Position numbers and translations under genes: made by a program
Part shown: piece by piece, positions 36,499 through 49,095 of the stretch
Layout of the letters: every line of letters starts with the position of its first letter
How positions within the stretch are numbered: position 1 is the first letter of the stretch
Notes under the pieces: model-generated
Databases searched by the model: none
What the model was told of the DNA's origin: nothing
What the model saw: only the letters and a program-made list of their open reading frames with translations
Assembly (NCBI GenBank): GCA_003864495.1
Contig: ML133478.1
Span: 2,308,981-2,372,980, forward strand
DNA from: Nemopilema nomurai
Taxonomy: Eukaryota > Cnidaria > Scyphozoa > Rhizostomeae > Rhizostomatidae
DNA length: 64,000 bases
Direction: 5' to 3'

Positions 36499-37514
36499 AT
36501 GGTACGGCTAGTCAAAGAGGTCTGCGCACTAGTTTTGACGCCCCATATTCGCAAGATTGTGGTACGCAGCTTTGGCGCCAAAATCAAATTCGTGTTAAAA
36601 ATGGCGGAAGAACTTATAATGTTACATGCTGCAGGACTCTTGGATGACGAAGAACTTCTGATCTTCGACAATGCCAATAGAAGATATAATCTTCACGGTA
36701 TGTTACCGTATTAAAATTACGACCGTTTTGTTTTGGAGGACATGAAAGAAAGTAAATTTTTAGTCTAGTTTCGCTTTAAGAAGGAGGACATTTATAACCT
36801 TGCCATTGCAATTCGTCTCCTTGCGGAATTTAGATGTGCGAATGGCGTTGTTGTCGATTCCATCGAGGCTCTGTGCACATGTCTCAAACGTACGGCATAT
36901 CCTTGTCAATATGCAGACTTTGTACCGAGGTTTGGTAGGCCGGTTCCACAGCTCTGCATCGTAACAAATAAAGTTATTGACTTCATGTTTGACACACATG
37001 AACAGCTCTTGAGAAGTCAAAACCAGCCTTTTCTTTCAAGAGAAAATTTGCAAAGATATGTAGATGCAATTTATCAGAAAGGCGCTGCTCTTGATAACTG
37101 CTGGGGTTTCACCGAATGTGCGACCTATTTGTAGGCCAAAACAAAACCAAAGAGTACTCTACAATGGGCATAAGCGAGTACATGCGATCAAGTTTCAGTC
37201 AATTGTTGCACCCAATGGTATCAATGCTAATCTTTTTGGACCATTTGAAGGATAGCGACACGACAGTGGGATATTGGCAATATCTCTTGGAGGAGCTGGA
37301 GACATATTCCTTCTCACCAACAGGTCAGCCACTGTGCATCTACGGTGATCCGGCCTACCCTCACAGGGTCCACCTCCAATGCCCATTTGCAAGGAGAGCT
37401 GTGCTATCCCCTGAAGAGCAAGCCTTCAATCAATCTATGAGCCAGGTTAGAGTCTCAGTTTAATTGGTCTTTGGAGACATCGTAAATTATTTTAAGTTTA
37501 CCAATTTTAGTTAA
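36499..37514 (+). pseudogene. degraded PIF/Harbinger-type transposase
   Basis: Reading across frames gives, in order: MAEELIMLHAAGLLDDEE near 36,600; RFKKEDIYNLAIAIRLL at 36769 and onward through PCQYADFVPRFGRPVP and VTNKVIDFMFDTH to a stop at 37132; then, in another frame, NVRPICRPKQNQRVLYNGHK, VHAIKFQSIVAPNGI and LFGPFEG-stop; then in the third frame SPTGQPLCIYGDPAYP and VHLQCPFARRAV. A last piece, VFGDIVNYFKF, follows a stop near 37,461. These are the conserved blocks of Harbinger-like DDE transposases. At least two frameshifts and three stops break it, and the first catalytic aspartate block (FIDGTVRP in relatives) is deleted to SPNVRP. It is a fossil insertion in the copy 2 flank; I did not identify its termini. 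Confidence 0.82.
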
Positions 37515-38639
37515 GCTTGCTCTTTCTTCCTCCCTTAAAAAATTTTTATAGGCATTTTTTAATTTAGCATATCTCTCTCTCACACCACTCTGACCTACAG
37601 TGAATCTTATTTGAGCCAAACTTGAAACCAATTGGCTTAGCTACTAGAATTTTTCTTGCCAACAAAACGTCAAGCTCTGTAGACCATACCATTTTAGGCC
37701 TATAGAAATATATACTTAAAATCTACAAGTTGGAGATAACACACATAGAGATATGAATATGAAATTTTGCAATCTGTTATCTTCATGATTTAGAATACAG
37801 TATTTACAGAAAAGACTACATTCCAGCTTTAAAAAGTACCTTTTGTCTAATATCCCTCCAAATACATTTTCATCAGAAGGTATTTAATGAATTTAACTTT
37901 TTTGAATAGAAGAAAATAAATCAATAAAAGGAGCAAATAGGGACCAATTTCAAAGATCTGCCTTATATTGATTAATTTTTAATATAATTTATAAGTATGA
38001 GAATAAAAACATGTTTCATTCTGCTAACAGAAAATAAAAGATCAAATTTTGTTTTGGTATAACTTTCTGGATCATGTTTCTGTTTATATATAAATTAATT
38101 TATACTGTGTTTAAGGGATTTAGACATGAATTGCAGGCAAATTTTTATAATGAAAGAGCACGGTAACACAATGTTACAGAAGACGTCTAGGGGGAACTTT
38201 AACATCATATTATGTCCAACCGCAAGAGGACTTGAGTTTTCTCTACATGATATCACACACATCAACACAGAAACTATTAACAATAAAATTATTCAGCTCA
38301 GTCTTATCATACGAACACTGGACAGCGTGGGCTAAGAGCGGTTGATGTTTGTCGAATATTTGCCATTTTGTACTTCGTGTAAAATACGATCTACAATCAA
38401 AATCGAAGCTATTCAAACCACAAAGAAACCGGATGTAAAAGTGACATTAGTGAACTGAAACTCCAGTAAAAGAAGCAAAACAAGCTGAATTACATCCTGT
38501 GATATTGCAGCGTAGTCGTCGATGAATAAAAACTGGCCTTCTGGGACTTCTTACTTGCGCAGCAGACTACCGTAACAGACTAGCGTGGTGCGTGGTGGGG
38601 ATTCCCCTCGCTTCTTGGACCGCGCTAGAACCAGACCTC
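37515..38639. other. spacer without a recognised gene
   Basis: AT-rich. The 69-residue ORF at 38,126-38,335 is not recognisable. This stretch may contain the rest of the Harbinger element, but no terminal repeats were found. Confidence 0.5.
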
Positions 38640-38766
38640 TTTGAGTAGCCGTAGTGATTCGAACAAGCACTGTCCAGTTGAAAGGTTTGAAGACCAGTGT
38701 TACCCAGCCTGGCGAAGTAGATCGAGGGAGTTGAGTGGCGTTGGAAAGGAACATACAAGTTGCAAA
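38640..38766 (+). ncRNA. candidate untranslated first exon of P450 copy 3
   Basis: Homologous to the block ending at 29163, and likewise ends AAGTTGCAAA|GTAAGT. It is more diverged than the other three copies yet keeps the donor site. The matching acceptor would be CTCTAG ending at 42123, just before the copy 3 start codon. Inferred from position and conservation only. Confidence 0.38.
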
Positions 38767-40211
38767 GTAAGTATAATGAAATTATAGTAGGTTCAAGTAC
38801 TTCTTTTAGTGTTACTTTGAGGCTCAAGGACATGATTTGCTGAAGTACATCCAAAGTTGAGACATACATTACTTTCTTGTCTTTGTCACCTACACCCAGT
38901 TGTGGATGGACTTTTTTTTGGGGGGGATTTGTTGGGTTTGACATCGGGGTACGATCAGGGGCGGCTCAAACTGAAAATAGTTTGGCAATAAACTTCTTGG
39001 CTACGCTCTTTGTCGAATTGGAAACGCCTACTTGCCACAATATAACCACACCCATTATTATGTCGCACCCTTTCAACTGGAAAAGTATTTCACATGATAA
39101 AATGTGCAAGCTTTTTGCAGTATCAGGGCTCAGTTTCTAATAAGCAGTTTGCGTTTTGATATTAGAACGAAGGTTAGTGTCCCTTTCCTGTATGTTTACC
39201 CTAGATATGTTCTCCACGGCCCCGAGCTCTTGGCCTCCAAAAGGGCAACGTAATCGCTGGCTCACTTGACTACTGTAATGTGTTAGGGTTTTAATAATCA
39301 GTTGTGTTGCGTGCAGTGTCTCTAATTAATCTTAATCTTGTTAACAAGTATGTATTGCCTTATGTCAATTGTGTCGTTTCCGTTATTGTGATCCCGTTCA
39401 TTGTCGTAGAATGACGTATAACTGTTGATTGTAATCTTCATTGGCTTTTGCACTTGTATTTAAATCCTTAGCATTTTTTAGGGAGAAAAGATTTTCCTCC
39501 TTATTGTATTCACTCAACTATATTTACTCGCATTTATAATTTTGGAGCAGGGTGACGTAATGAGTGGAGGAATGCAGTTCGTTTCGTTGGAGTGCTCAGA
39601 GAATATAGATTGAGGAAACAAGCGTTGGAAATTTGATAAAATAAGAGTGAAAATTTTATCGAGAGAACGTTTTATGTAACCATCGCAACGCATCGCATTT
39701 GTTTTAAGATTTCTTCATAACCAGTTTTGTTGTTCAAGATTTTATTCATTTTTTTATCGTTGAACTCAGCGCCGAAAGGGCAAATTTCTGCATTTCGAAC
39801 AATTGGCTAAACACGAAGTATTTCCGAAATGATTCCTTTATTAGCATTATCTGCTGTTATAATAAATTAGTTAATTAAGATACAATACGTGCTGCTGTGT
39901 CGATTGTTGGTTTAAATAATAAATAAACTAACCACAAATAAAATCACAAATAACTTAATAAATAAATCTCAATGAAGCACTTTACACACGAATAGCAAAC
40001 AATCTATGCGAGTATTGGCTGCAAATAAATGGAACCGGCTTTTAAGTTCTTGATGCTTGTAGTTATTAAAATTTTTCAATTCGAAAAGTTCCTTAGTGAT
40101 TTTGTTTTTAGTAGTATAAATTATTTCAATATTTCGGCCTTTTACTTGTAGGTTCCTTATAAAGTGGTTCCTTATAAAAAAAGCGTATATCGTAATTCGT
40201 CGGCGATGATC

Positions 40212-40269
40212 CCCGATGGAGATTCCCGATGGAGATTCCCAATGGAGATTCCCGATGGAGATTCCCGAT
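40212..40269. repeat. 13-bp tandem repeat
   Basis: Four and a half units of CCCGATGGAGATT with one substitution; a related piece GATGGGGATTCCCCGA lies at about 40,484-40,499. Confidence 0.92.
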
Positions 40270-40803
40270 GGCTTATGACATATGAAAACCGGATCATCGG
40301 GAACCATCGGCGATCATACCCGATCATAGCAAAAGTCAAAATAATTTGATTTTTCGACGTTTTCCTACGAACAATGGCAAAGAGAACAAGAGATCCATTA
40401 GAACAATATGGAGACTAATATTTCATTTGTCTAATCTGTAGAGACTATCTCTACATGCTAACGCAAGAATTTACTAGAAAGCGCGATGGGGATTCCCCGA
40501 CTTAATCTTTTATTCTTTGTATATAACGCATTCAGAAAATTAAAGTACAAAGTATGTTTCGATCATTGTCTTTATCAGAAATATTTCGTTATTTAGTTTG
40601 TGGGCACAAAATTGCTAGCTAATACTGATGCGGACGGAATTTTAGATTTAAAAATGTGCAGATGCATTTTTGCGAATAATAAGGTCTGGGCTTTAGCGAA
40701 GAAAGATTTTTATCTTCTGCAAAGTAAATCTGGCTTTTTAAATATAAATTTATTGGGCATTTAATTCTAGATTTGAAATCAATTCTATCTTAACGTTCTT
40801 GCA

Positions 40804-40858
40804 ATATGTTCTATATTGTTCGATATATGTTCTATATTGTTCGATATATGTTCTATTT
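40804..40858. repeat. 21-bp tandem repeat
   Basis: About two and a half units of ATATGTTCTATATTGTTCG-type sequence, reading as MFYIVRY repeated. It forms the start of an otherwise unrecognised ORF. Confidence 0.88.
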
Positions 40859-42148
40859 ATATTCTGTATATGTTATGTTGGCTTTAATACAATATAAAAA
40901 GCATACATTATCATATGAATACTTCTTCAGAAGAAAAATAGGCATCTCCACTTTTGATAAAAGGCGTGGCCAAAAATTTGATTACCAACTTGTTTTTAGT
41001 CTGAGCTGCCCCTGCCCAGCAGTAAAATGTTTCCTAGCCTTCTTCATTTTCTCTGCCACATTTTCACCGAGAAATATTCAAACACCAAAATACTCCTCTC
41101 CCTCTTTTACTCCAAAATACTACATTCTTCTTGGGCATAGCCTTCCATCCATAGGCGCAATCGTTGTTCCTGATTTTAGTTGTTATTTTCTACAGCACGC
41201 AGAGAAAAATCTTCGAAACACCCAATCAAATAGTAACTTCCGAAATCGCTACCCAAAATTCGAGCCATGCCAAGAGTTTTGATTTTTGAAGAGCAACATT
41301 GCCATGGTAATCGGGCTGTGGAATGGCTAGGTTGCTGCGAGGCGCTCTTTCTCTTGAGGCTATTTGTTCAATAGAGAACTACGTCATGACCCTCCAGAAG
41401 ACAATTGTGAGGTAATCAAGAGGGGCCACAATTACCCCGGCGCCTCGTATTGCGTAGACACGGCCATCCTAATCCGCAATTTCAATCACATTTAACAAAA
41501 GTGATGTTTGCAAAAGGATTGTCAGCAAATTATCGACTCTCTTTGAAACAATGGTAAAGAAAGGCGAGGGCTCTATCTCGTTGTTATGGCGGAACAACTT
41601 TTCAAATCTTTTTGATCGCCATGTTTTCTATCATTTTGCGAGTAATAAAAGACCCCTAAAATCTTAAAAAATAGATTACCCTCATGTTATGCACCCGACT
41701 GAAGAGATAAATGAAAGAACATAAGGCGCTTTTATGGTTAATGGCTGACTAAACAAAAAAGTTAGACCCTTAGTGATAACTTCACATTAACAAATGTTTG
41801 ACTAAATTTGTCAGAAGTTTTCTATTTCACAATCGTGCTAAAGACGGTTTAGAATCATGAATCTTTTTAGCACCTTGAATGACCTCGATTTCATGAAGTC
41901 TCGTTTTCAAATATTCATGTTCCAGACCAAATTGCTCGGGCAGCGTAAAATCTCATGCAGGAAGACATGCGTTTGTTTGGGGAGTCAACAAACAAACAAC
42001 AACAAAAGATATTCCAAATAAATGTATTTATATACCTCATTCTGTATAGTATAGAATGAAGTTATCTATTTAATTATCAGGTATCAAGGGCCTCTTTTTC
42101 ATCATCATTTTTCTGTCCTCTAGATACTTGGATAAAGAGACGCCAAAT

Positions 42149-45100
42149 ATGGACTTTGTATCTGACGCAGTGACTGCTGCGAAGGAGCATTGGCTTCTGA
42201 CGTCACTGATGCTGTTTGCCACACTGGTGTATTGGCATTACGTGGTCAACTTCACTACACTGAAGAGGCTCGGGATCCCAGGCCCTACCCCTTGGCCGCT
42301 GATCGGCAATTCCATGATCGTTATACTTAAAAGAAAGAAATTTCACGAGTTTTTCGAGCACGCTGCCAAAAAGTATGGTAAGGTGTACGGAATCTACTTT
42401 TTGAAAATGCCGATGATAGCTATCGCTGAGCCCGAAACGATCAAGAAGGTGCTTGTCAAAAACTTCGACAACTTTTGCGACCGACCTGTGAGTAATACTT
42501 TCCGGGAACTAATATAATGAAGACCCTCTTCCGGGCACTAGTTGTACGAAGACCCGTTTCCGGGCACTAGTTATGCGAAGGCCCTTTTCAGGGCACTAGT
42601 TGGATAAAGTCCCTTTTCCGGGCACTAGTTATGCGAAGGCCCTTTTCAGGGCACTAGTTGGATAAAGTCCCTTTTCCGGGCACTAGTTATGCGAAGACAC
42701 TTTCCGTGAAATCTGGCTTCTGATTGTAGGCTGAACTTTGACCTCTTGGCGTTTGCATAGATTAGAACGTGCATAGATTAGATGCAGAACACAAACCTAC
42801 ATTAACTTGCATCTATTATGATGAACGAATCTTTACTTGTCAAGTTATTACCAATTTTAATGCTATCAAAATTTTTGCCACAGTTTGGAGGATTGGAGTT
42901 TCCTGAGCCAGTGGATAGCATGTTAATTACTGTCAAAGGGCAAAGATGGAGGGACATTCGGAGTATCATGACCCCCGGGTTCACATCTGGAAAACTAAAG
43001 AGCATGATGTATATTATGAACCAGGCCGGGGATACGCTTGTGAAGAAGGTAGTAGAGGCAGCTGAAAGCAAAGAAATCGTGAATATTCATAGGTAGGTGT
43101 TTGTTTATTTACATTGCTTGGATAAGAGTTAGGCCTATGTTTTTATGCTTAGTCTAATATGCTTCTATCTATCTTTAACTATGTTAATCTTAAACTTTAA
43201 TTGTTATTTTCAAGCTTAAAATCTCTCCATCGTTAAATTTTGTTTTTGTTGAAAATTGTTAATCTTAAAACTGCTAATCTTTAAACTAGTTTTTCATACA
43301 ATTTATCAATCTTTAATCTCGGGATTGATTAACCTTGAAACTTGTTAATCTTTAAATTAGTTTTTCATACAATTTATCAATCTTTAATCTTGGGATTGAT
43401 TAACCTTGAAACTTGTTAATCTTGAGATTGATTTATCCTGTTAGATTGGCCTTGGCTTTGATCTATCTTGCTTCTTTGCTAGTATGGACAAACGTGATCT
43501 TTAGCTTGACAATAACTGGTATTTTATTTTGTTCTTGAAAGCGGTTGGTGTTATCAAACCCTGGACCAGATTGCCTAAATAGGCCTTATTCTAGCTGTGA
43601 GGCACTTTGGTGTCATATTCTGTATTTCGATTGGCTTCTAGGGTTTGCAGAATATTGGTCTCTCAGCCAATCAAAGATTTGGAACCTAATCCTGGGGCTA
43701 GTTTGCCTTTTTTATCATTAATAGTCTTTGCCAGTCATTTATTGAACATATTGGCGAATGAAAGAAAATGATAAATAAATAACAATCTTAACTGATTTAC
43801 AACATGCCTTTTAGTTGGCAGCAAGCTGTGACGATGGAGGTGATTTTGTCAGCAGCATTTGGAACACTTTCTGAATCACAGACCAACCCGAACGACAAAG
43901 TGACGCAATATGCTAAGGATGCGATGAACCCAGAGCCATGGCCAAACATTGCAATGATGGTACCTTTTATTGGCAAGAAACTGGCCAAGTCACTTTTAAT
44001 AAGTAGATATGGATTTAACTGGGATCCAATGATTGACATAGCAAAAGCAATTCTGAAGCAAAGACGGGAGGGAGAAGGAAATACGAGAAGGGTAAGTGAT
44101 CTGATGGTTTCGCTTCGAGGCTGGCCGTTTCACTTCGAGGCTGACCATTTTAATTTGAGACTAACTGTTTCACTTCGAAGCTGACCTTTTCACTTCGAGG
44201 ATGACCGTTTTAATTCAAGACTTACTGTTTCACTTCGAGGCTGACCGTTTCACTTCGAGGCTGACCGTTTTAATTTGAGACTAACTGTTTCACTTCGAGG
44301 CTCACCGTTTCACTTCGAGGCTGACCGTTTTAATTCGAGACTAACTGTTTTACTTCGAGACTGGCCGTTTCACTTCGAGGCTGGCCGTTTTAATTCGAGA
44401 CTAACTGTTTCACTTCGAGACTGGTCGTTTCACTTCGAGACTGGCCGTGTCATCTCAAGACTGGTCGTTTAACTTTCTATTATACATATATTTTTTTATC
44501 TAGATGGTACCTAAGTCATTATTTTGCATTCATCACAGGATTTGTTGCAAAATATGCTAGATTCCCAGCACCCAGAAAAAAAGGGTTACAAACTCTCAGA
44601 TGATGAAGTGATCGCCCAATTGGTTATTTTTTTGTTGGCTGGATATGACACGTCAAGCAACATCCTTGGCCTAACCTGTTACCAACTGGCATTGTGTCCA
44701 GAGATCCAAGACAAAGTCTACGAAGAAGTCACGCGTGTGTGCGAGTCAAAAGACACGGCCACGTACGAGGAAATCAAAGAAATGGTTTACTTGGATGCGT
44801 GCATCTCAGAAACGCTGCGGCTGTATCCCCCAGGTAAGCCATTTGTCATCGTGTTGGTAGAGGTTCTGGATTTTAGAGGCTACGCGTCACATTGCAAAAT
44901 TCTATGAGATTTATTGGGTAAATACTTCAACTTGTATTTCAAACTAACAAGGCAATAGCTCCCGCATATTATACTTCATGCTAGGTGACACTAGAAACAT
45001 AAGAGTGCTTTGATTGAATGATATTGCGGAAATCAGAGATATCACCTGATATCTAATCGTCCGAAAAAAAGTTGAAAAAGAAGCAAATCAGAGCAAAAAT

Positions 45101-46217
45101 TCTAGCTATGTCCAGCCCGAAAATCATATATTTCCTCAGACAATCAGAGTGACTCAGTTTTGCCAAGAGAATTTTGCCTTCAAAATTTATTTAAACCTTT
45201 ATTGGGGATTTTGCTCTCTAAAGTTCGTAAGTGAAAGGGGAAGTGGCGGGTTAAACTCCTTTTTCAGAAATTTTGCATACTTATACCCATTTTTAGACAG
45301 CATCCTAATTATGTATTTCATGCAAAAAACCAGCCCGTCAATTTTTTTGGTGACAAATTTTGGAAAATCTAGGCATTTCCATCTATTATGATATTTCCCA
45401 CTGTGGGTTTTTTAGAAAATTGCCAATCTCCTCTCTTTATTAGGCCCCTCTACAGAAATTTGCTAGTAATGTTGTTGCTCTGTTGTCATGACGGCTTGGT
45501 CACTGCCAAATAGCCATCACAAAGCCCTCTTTGAAGAGATGCAACCGGTGTTAGGGGTGAAAGGGGTGAAGCCCCCCCCCCCCCGGTGCCATTGAGTCAA
45601 GAAACTTTGCATAATCAAAACGAAGAAGAGCATTTTAACATTGATAATTTGATATCATAATGATGTATGCTTTAAATTTTTTTGACGTCATCTTACATTC
45701 TGATGAAAAAAACGGCCCTGGGCTATTCCTACTTGCGTAGGAACCACCTTCACTAGGAAGGCGCTTTTTGTTTCCTTCTTACATCCACGTGCCTGGTGTC
45801 TCCCGTGAACTTAACTGTTTCTGCCTTGTAGCATTTGTGATAACCCGCTTGGTTAACAAGTCCTGCGAGATAGACGGAATTCATTTCAAGAAAGACATGG
45901 GTGTAATCATACCAATATACTGCTTGCACCGGGACAAAAAGTACTGGTCCGAACCCGACGCTTTCAAACCGGAACGGTTTCTTCCCGAGAACAAAGAGTC
46001 TATAAACCAGTTCGCCTACTTACCGTTTGGCGAAGGTCCGCGGCATTGTATTGGTATGCAGTTCGCCCAGATGGAGATAAAGACGATTTTGGCCCGGATG
46101 CTACAGAAGGTCCGTATGGTGCGATGTCCCGAGACGCCGGTACCTTTGAAGATAGTCCCAAGAAGTGTTCTGTCTCCAGCTGACCCAGTCTGGATTCGAT
46201 TTGAGAATAGAGAGTAG
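42149..46217 (+). CDS. CYP: cytochrome P450 copy 3, clan 3 (CYP3-like), 501 residues
   Basis: Exons 42149-42487, 42884-43092, 43815-44091, 44539-44833, 45832-46217; same lengths and phases as the other copies. The exon 1 protein is identical to copy 4. Catalytic motifs are intact: WRDIR, AGYDTSS, ETLR, PERF and FGEGPRHCIG. Two departures stand out in exon 5: IYCLHRDKKYW where relatives have a non-cysteine and DEKYW, and IGMQFA instead of IGMRFA directly after the heme cysteine. Exon 4 carries the EVIAQLVIFLL version of copy 1 (2 of 98 differences) rather than that of copy 2 (7 differences), so the gene is a mosaic. The 3' flank also follows copy 1. Expected function is as for copy 1, with unknown substrate. 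Confidence 0.95.
42501..42706. repeat. 29-bp minisatellite, intron 1 of copy 3
   Basis: Six GGGCACTAGTT units after the exon 1 donor. A two-unit pattern (TTATGCG type then TTGGATA type) is itself repeated, suggesting expansion by two units at a time. Confidence 0.92.
43265..43410. repeat. 71-bp tandem duplication in intron 2 of copy 3
   Basis: The sequence around TTTTCATACAATTTATCAATC occurs at 43291 and 43362, 71 bases apart; copies 2 and 4 have it once. Confidence 0.85.
44107..44472. repeat. 20-bp minisatellite, intron 3 of copy 3
   Basis: About eighteen units of the TTCGAGGCTGACCGTTT / TTCGAGACTAACTGTTT type. Homologous to the arrays at 33,783 and 60,618. Open reading frames here are translations of the repeat. 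Confidence 0.92.
44834..45831. other. intron 4 of P450 copy 3
   Basis: Homologous to intron 4 of copy 2, with a poly-C run near 45,575. No extra exon seen. Confidence 0.7.
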
Positions 46218-46469
46218 ACTTTCATTTTTAAAAGACAATTCCATGCTGACATGGAGTAGAAAGATTTTTAGATTCCGATCAATGAAGTTTTGCTTGCTTC
46301 TCTTGTAGGTCAACCATAGGCCTTCCATTTTGACCCTTGCTCTGACCTTTCGAAATATTGGACGAAGACATCAATTTTCAAAATGACCTTTGACGTGAAC
46401 TTTCCTAAAGTTTTACTGAGGTGTAATTTTGTGTGTGTTGGTACACGATGCCGCTTTTCTGTCTTGCGT

Positions 46470-46475
46470 ATTAAA
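46470..46475 (+). terminator. candidate polyadenylation signal ATTAAA, P450 copy 3
   Basis: ATTAAA 253 bases after the stop, the same distance as in copy 1. Confidence 0.5.
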
Positions 46476-47894
46476 ACCAAATGATGACACAAGTTTTCCT
46501 CGTTATTAAGATCATGTCTTCTTCCATTTAAAATGCATTTCTTTGCCATGGTTTGTAATCCGAATCAAGAGCTTTTTCAGAGAGACGACAGAAACATTAT
46601 TGATTGCAGCGTGTGAAAAAGAAAGCAGATTTGAACATTTCACAATTGTTGTTTAATTTACATCAACTGATGTCAATCATTTTAATTATATTACATCGTT
46701 GATACGAGTAGAAGAAGATCCACTACCCTCATTAACCCAAGATGTTTATATTTTGTGAATGTTTAATGTTCGTTAATCAATGGTGCCGTGACCCTGGGAC
46801 AGTGCCCAAGATACCTCCCCTCTCATCACTTCGTAGGGGCAGTGTATGCTTCCACTACAGCGTCATTTCCTTTTGTTGTTGTTGTCGTTGTTGTTGTAGT
46901 TTTGTTTTCATTTTCGCTTCTCATTTAGCAATGCTTAACTGCGTGATTTTTAGGTTATTTTAGACTTGCATTTTCCACTTTAACATGAGCTGCCAAAGTG
47001 CTTCTATTTCCACTGTCCATTTATGTCGTCGTCTTGGTCTATCTCATGTGATTAACTTAACATAATGTACTGTCACCTTGAAATGGTGGGGGGGGGGGAG
47101 GGGAGGGGGGTTTAAGCTAAATAGGGGTAGCTCCCTTTATATGTAAGCAGAAATTCTTTAGAGCATGGTTTACACATGCAAATTTTCATATGAAAATTGT
47201 TACGCAGACAAGAATGGAAACTTGAACGTTCAAACAGAAATGATTTAGCTTTCATTTTACAACCAGCAATTTGATACAACCAAGTGTAAACTAGGCTTAA
47301 CACTATCTTAGGCTCCACTTCTTATTTCGTTTCTTATAGAATTTTTAGGAACGTGCAAATTTAGCCCAAAGTTCCTCATTTCATTGGTGGGACACCCAAA
47401 TACTTTGTCTGTATTCAGCTAGCCACATTTCCATTTGATAAAGCAGTATTTCAGCTCGGCAGTTCATTTTCAAAGCTATCAAAGTGAAAAACATATATTT
47501 TTATAACGTCAAAGTGACAATTGTTTTGCTTTAGACGATGAATCAGATTAAGACGAAATTTCGGTCTCATAGAAATTGAGCCTGGCACCATTCTTAAATT
47601 ATTCTCTAGGCTCTATGTTCTTATAAACTTTATTCTTATAAAAACATGTGTACGATATGGTAGAGGTATCACCCTTGTTCTATATGCGGATTTATATTCC
47701 AATATAGGACCGCACTGTCAGTCCAACTGAACTCTAGAACCGGACTTTTACCAACCGGACTTTTACCAACCGGACTTTTACCAACCAGGGCCAAAATGGT
47801 TAAACTGGCCGTGCCACTCTAACCGGAAGTGGTCAATCTTACCGGTAGTAGTTTTTGCGCACGCCTTTCTGGAATTAGAGATTGCGTGATCAAG

Positions 47895-48062
47895 GTAATA
47901 TAATGCAGAGACCTCTTATGCCATATCATTCGAACAGGCCCTGTCCAGTTGCAAGGTAAGGACGTTTGGAGAACAGTCTTGCCGCCGACAGAGTCCTTCC
48001 CAGCCTAGCGACGTAGATCGAGGAAGTTGAGTGGCGTTTGAAAGGCACATACAAGTTGCAAA
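47895..48062 (+). ncRNA. candidate untranslated first exon of P450 copy 4
   Basis: Third copy of the conserved block ending AAGTTGCAAA|GTAAGT. The corresponding acceptor before copy 4 is CTCTAG ending at 58194. The intervening ~10 kb, enlarged by insertions, would be a very long 5' untranslated intron. Inferred only. Confidence 0.35.
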
Positions 48063-48341
48063 GTAAGTAGAATTAAATTGTAGTAGGTTGAAGTACTTTT
48101 TTGGTGTTGCTTTGGAGCTCAAGGACATGGTGTATTTGTGTGGCGAAGAACATCCAAAGTTCGTGCCATCGATTCTTAATGTGCTTTCTGTCTGAACAAC
48201 AAAAGGAACAATTATTGCTTATTTAATTATTTCTTGGCCTGCCTTTCACACCTATACCCAGTTGCGGATGGATTTTTTTTGGGAGAGGATTTGTTGGGTT
48301 TGACATCGGGGTACGATACTTTTTTCAATCATTTCTCATCT

Positions 48342-49095
48342 AATCTCTACATATACTAAAATGTGGATATGCAAATGAGGCGGCGCCTTTGATCTACACA
48401 CCGAGGTGTTGTCGACACAAAAATTCCCAAACCACTGCCCCTATTTCCGAAATTCTTTTTCCAACTTGCTCCCTATATGTTGTATATTTGCAATAAGGCT
48501 GGATTTTTCGAAATTTTGCGTAGTTTTCGAGATATTTGCGTTTTCCTGCGACCCATCTGTTTTCGACCGCCTTCTCCCCGCCCTGGTGCCCCCACCGCAA
48601 GCCACATCCTCAAGGTTTTTACACCCCTCGCTTCGGCGAGCATTCGTCTTCAATCGTGGGTGGTTTTTTTTCCAAAATTTTCCTTATTTTTAGTGGACAT
48701 TGCCACTTTTCTGCGCGCCGAACGCCGATCGTCCGCCTTCTCCGAGCTCCCGAACGGTTCGTGCAAAGCTCCCCTTTTCCTAGCGGTAGGGTTCGTCCGG
48801 AGTGCCTCTTTTTAGATGTCTGGTTTTTTCTCCAAAATTCGCAAGCGTTTTCTCGAGACTAGCCATGTTTTTGCTTGGATTCGCCATTTCCAGGCAGCGG
48901 GGAGTAAATTTTCTTGCCCTCGACCGACCGAGCTTGCCCCGGTCACGTGCCTCGCTGTGCCACCCTGTATTGTTTGAGGACAAAAGAGAGTCTTCTTCCA
49001 CCAATCGAAATGCAAGTTGCCGACGTGAGTGACGTGTCGCAGCAGAGCACCGAGGCGTAGATCGGTAGTAGAGAACAACAGCGTGCTCGGGACTC
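48342..49095 (+). mobile_element. left part of an inserted block with a Helitron-like 5' end
   Basis: Where the copy 1 flank continues with AATACTC, the copy 3 flank switches to TCTCTACATATACTAAAATG, followed by TGGATATGCAAATGAGGCGG. A 5' TC with TCTCTAC-ATACTAAAA resembles Helitron 5' termini, and the junction lies at an A/T dinucleotide. The following sequence is richer in GC than its surroundings. I see no RepHel ORF, so any Helitron would be non-autonomous. The matching 3' end was not identified. Confidence 0.4.
49086..49093. repeat. candidate 8-bp target duplication, left of the hAT element
   Basis: CTCGGGAC, also found at 52179-52186 directly after the right terminus. On this side two extra bases (TC) separate it from the CAGGG start, so the match is good but not perfectly flush. 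Confidence 0.7.

Larger units (their letters stand above)
38767..42060. other. spacer upstream of P450 copy 3
   Basis: The first ~190 bases match the other duplicons, then the sequence is unique. The 158-residue ORF at 40,806-41,282 starts inside a tandem repeat and resembles no family I know. A piece at about 41,730-41,830 matches 30,150-30,245. Confidence 0.5.
46218..48341. repeat. 3' flanking duplicon of copy 3
   Basis: Near-identical to the copy 1 flank apart from block indels. It contains a GTT-rich microsatellite (about 46,872-46,900) and a poly-G stretch near 47,090-47,110, shared with copy 4. Homology to copy 1 stops at about 48,341, where the inserted block begins. Confidence 0.85.

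Noticed and set aside
40806..41282. 158-residue ORF upstream of P450 copy 3
   Set aside because: It starts inside a 21-bp tandem repeat, shows no domain, and lies in AT-rich spacer sequence without splice or promoter support.
44275..44472. ORF with repeated RLTVSLRDWPFHFE-like units
   Set aside because: It is the 20-bp intron minisatellite read through; 20 is not a multiple of three and the pattern drifts.
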